The notes beneath the pieces are model-generated. The model did not search any database and was not told the origin of the DNA. It was given only the letters and a program-made list of their open reading frames with translations. This document shows positions 6,313 to 7,612 of a DNA stretch of 7,612 bases, piece by piece. Source of the stretch: CBDULX01 sp965368175. Lineage in GTDB: Bacteria; Pseudomonadota; Gammaproteobacteria; SZUA-229. The stretch spans positions 1-7,612 of the forward strand of contig CBDULX010000151.1 of NCBI GenBank assembly GCA_965368175.1, written 5' to 3'. Position 1 is the stretch's first letter. Every line of letters starts with the position of its first letter. The position numbers were made by a program, and so were the translations under genes.

Positions 6313-7074
6313 TTGAGCGGATTGCCTGAACAGACAGGGCAGGGATGTTCACTGACCGAATCGGATCGGCGTTATTATCTGGAAACCATGGGTATACAGC
6401 CCTGGCAGTCCCGTTATGGGCCGGAAGTTGATGACAGTCTGATTGAACAACGTCAGGCCGTTGAGTCTGAGCCGGTGGATAAATCCCAGGCTTCTGTCAT
6501 TAATGGACGTGCGGATGTTTCCAGCATGGACTGGGGGCAGTTACAGCAGGCTGTGGCCAGTTGTCAGTTATGCGAGTTGCACACTAACCGTAGCAACACG
6601 GTATTTGGTATGGGTAATCAAAATGCCGATCTGCTGATTATTGCAGAGGCGCCGGGAGTTGAAGAGGATTTGCAGGGCGAGCCATTTGTCGGTCCTGCCG
6701 GTCACTTGCTGGATGCCATGCTAAAAGCCATTAACCTGGATCGGCAGCAGGTGTATATCACCAATGTCCTAAAATGTCAGACGCCTGATAATCGAAATCC
6801 CCATGTGAGTGAAACCCTGTGTTGCGATCCCTATCTGCAAAGACAAATCGCATTGATCCAGCCGAAGTTGATTCTTGCTTTAGGCCGCATAGCTGCGCAT
6901 CATTTACTGGTGAGTCAGGATTCTCTGGCCGAGTTGCGTGAGCGACCTCATACGTATAACGGAATTCCCTTACTGGTCAGTTATCATCCGGCCTATCTGT
7001 TGCGCAAACCGGTTGATAAACGTAAATCCTGGCAGGATCTACTCAGGGCAAAACAACAGTTAGCTTTAATCTAA
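6313..7074 (+). CDS. Family 4 (4Fe-4S) uracil-DNA glycosylase
   Basis: Removes uracil from DNA to begin base-excision repair. It is 253 aa from TTG 6313, with a good GGAG site, and directly abuts the leuA stop. A short N-terminal segment, RRYYLETMGIQPW (19-31), resembles that of gammaproteobacterial homologues. A variable, hydrophilic linker follows (about 32-75). The glycosylase domain covers about 76-250. Iron-sulfur ligands are Cys84 and Cys87 (CQLC), Cys155 (LKCQTP) and probably Cys171, the cysteine before DPYL; Cys170 is adjacent and could be an alternative. Active-site motif 1 is AEAPGVEED (111-119), where the usual first residue is Gly, and PFVGPAG (124-130) follows. The second motif is HPAYLLR (225-231). 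All expected ligands and catalytic motifs are present, so it should be active. No functional link to leucine synthesis is apparent; it appears merely co-transcribed with leuA and rimI. Confidence 0.92.
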   Translation: MSGLPEQTGQGCSLTESDRRYYLETMGIQPWQSRYGPEVDDSLIEQRQAVESEPVDKSQASVINGRADVSSMDWGQLQQAVASCQLCELHTNRSNTVFGMGNQNADLLIIAEAPGVEEDLQGEPFVGPAGHLLDAMLKAINLDRQQVYITNVLKCQTPDNRNPHVSETLCCDPYLQRQIALIQPKLILALGRIAAHHLLVSQDSLAELRERPHTYNGIPLLVSYHPAYLLRKPVDKRKSWQDLLRAKQQLALI

Positions 7075-7078
7075 GCCT

Positions 7079-7558
7079 ATGGCGATAAATCCAGACACTG
7101 AATTTTTACATCACTTCAGAGCAATGTCGAACGAAGACGTGCCCAGAGTGATGGAAATAGAGTCAGAGGTTTATCCCCATCCCTGGACTGAAGGTATTTT
7201 CCAGGACTGCATTCGGGTCGGTTACGGCTGCTGGGTGTATGAAATTGATGGCCAGATCCAGGGCTATGCACTAATTTCCATTGCGGCCAATGAAGCTCAT
7301 ATCCTGAATATCTGTATATCTAAAGCGTTTCAGGGGCGAGGCTTCGGAAAAAAATTACTCTATAAATTACTGGATGATGCTGAAAAGTCCGATGTGGATT
7401 CCGTGTTTCTGGAAGTGCGCGATTCTAATCATGTGGCTATTCAGTTATATGAACAGGAAGGCTTTAATCGTATAGGATTGCGTAAGGCCTATTATCCTGG
7501 CGATGAAGGTCGCGAAGATGCGATCGTGTTTGCCAGAGCGTTGAATATAAAAGACTGA
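7079..7558 (+). CDS. rimI: Ribosomal protein bS18 N-alpha-acetyltransferase
   Basis: GNAT-family enzyme that acetylates the N-terminal alanine of ribosomal protein bS18 using acetyl-CoA, in the cytoplasm. It is 159 aa (E. coli RimI 148). Beta-1 is FLHHFRAM (9-16), so the ATG at 7079 is kept rather than the internal ATG at 7124, which would remove this strand. The acetyl-CoA loop is QGRGFGKKLL (85-94). Glu112 in LEVR and Tyr124 in QLYE match the catalytic Glu103 and Tyr115 of E. coli RimI. The hallmark C-terminal YYPGDEGREDAIVFA (138-152) is typical of RimI and separates it from other GNATs. It starts 4 nt after the glycosylase stop with no clear Shine-Dalgarno, so coupling to the upstream gene is likely. 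I see no strong terminator after it before the window ends. Confidence 0.95.
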   Translation: MAINPDTEFLHHFRAMSNEDVPRVMEIESEVYPHPWTEGIFQDCIRVGYGCWVYEIDGQIQGYALISIAANEAHILNICISKAFQGRGFGKKLLYKLLDDAEKSDVDSVFLEVRDSNHVAIQLYEQEGFNRIGLRKAYYPGDEGREDAIVFARALNIKD

Positions 7559-7566
7559 TGTACGTT

Positions 7567-7581
7567 AATTTAGATTAAATT
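7567..7581 (+). other. Small AT-only dyad after rimI
   Basis: AATTTA (7567-7572) and TAAATT (7576-7581) form a 6-bp AT-only dyad around GAT. There is no GC stem and no T-run, so it is not a credible intrinsic terminator. Confidence 0.3.
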
Positions 7582-7599
7582 GTAATAGTAAATGATTTG

Positions 7600-7612
7600 C
7601 CACAGAGGCGCA
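7600..7612. repeat. Possible edge of a dispersed CACAGAGGCGCA-type repeat
   Basis: The window ends in CCACAGAGGCGCA. From memory, intergenic repeats built on CACAGAG/GGCGCAGAG-like units are common in gammaproteobacterial genomes. Only 13 bases are visible, so this is a suspicion rather than a demonstrated repeat. Confidence 0.25.

Overview
This window looks like a chromosomal segment from a gammaproteobacterium. It carries a housekeeping biosynthetic block, all on the + strand. Two things point there. First, the gene order ilvI-ilvH-ilvC-pssA is one I know from pseudomonads and related Gammaproteobacteria. Second, the proteins closely resemble enterobacterial and pseudomonad homologues, for example a class I ketol-acid reductoisomerase and IlvH with the NESGALSRV signature. 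I cannot name the genus.

Layout. Positions 1-132 hold an intergenic array of 7-bp repeats (CAAGTTA/TAAGTCG units) with an inverted cluster of the same heptamer. Positions 133-306 are the leader of the branched-chain operon. Then come ilvI (307-2004), ilvH (2001-2498, ATGA overlap) and ilvC (2524-3546), closed by a strong intrinsic terminator at 3563-3592. pssA (3705-4499) follows, apparently from its own promoter. A 262-bp gap (4500-4761) separates pssA from leuA (4762-6312). leuA is followed immediately by a family 4 uracil-DNA glycosylase gene (6313-7074) and rimI (7079-7558). The last 54 bases are AT-rich and end in what may be the edge of another dispersed repeat.

How the genes work together. 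IlvI/IlvH and IlvC catalyse the first two steps of valine, leucine and isoleucine synthesis. LeuA draws 2-ketoisovalerate from that pathway into leucine synthesis. PssA makes phosphatidylserine, the precursor of phosphatidylethanolamine. The glycosylase (uracil repair) and RimI (N-terminal acetylation of ribosomal protein S18) are unrelated functions that appear to be co-transcribed with leuA.

The most interesting part is the pssA-leuA gap. It holds a near-consensus sigma70 promoter (TTGGCA-17-TATAGT), then a possible 39-codon leader peptide ending in VLFLLLP with CTA/CTG leucine codons, then overlapping, mutually exclusive RNA pairings. This resembles a leucine attenuator but lacks a U-tract terminator, so the mechanism would be atypical if it is real. 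Everything else is ordinary core metabolism. I see no mobile element, CRISPR array, tRNA or rRNA.
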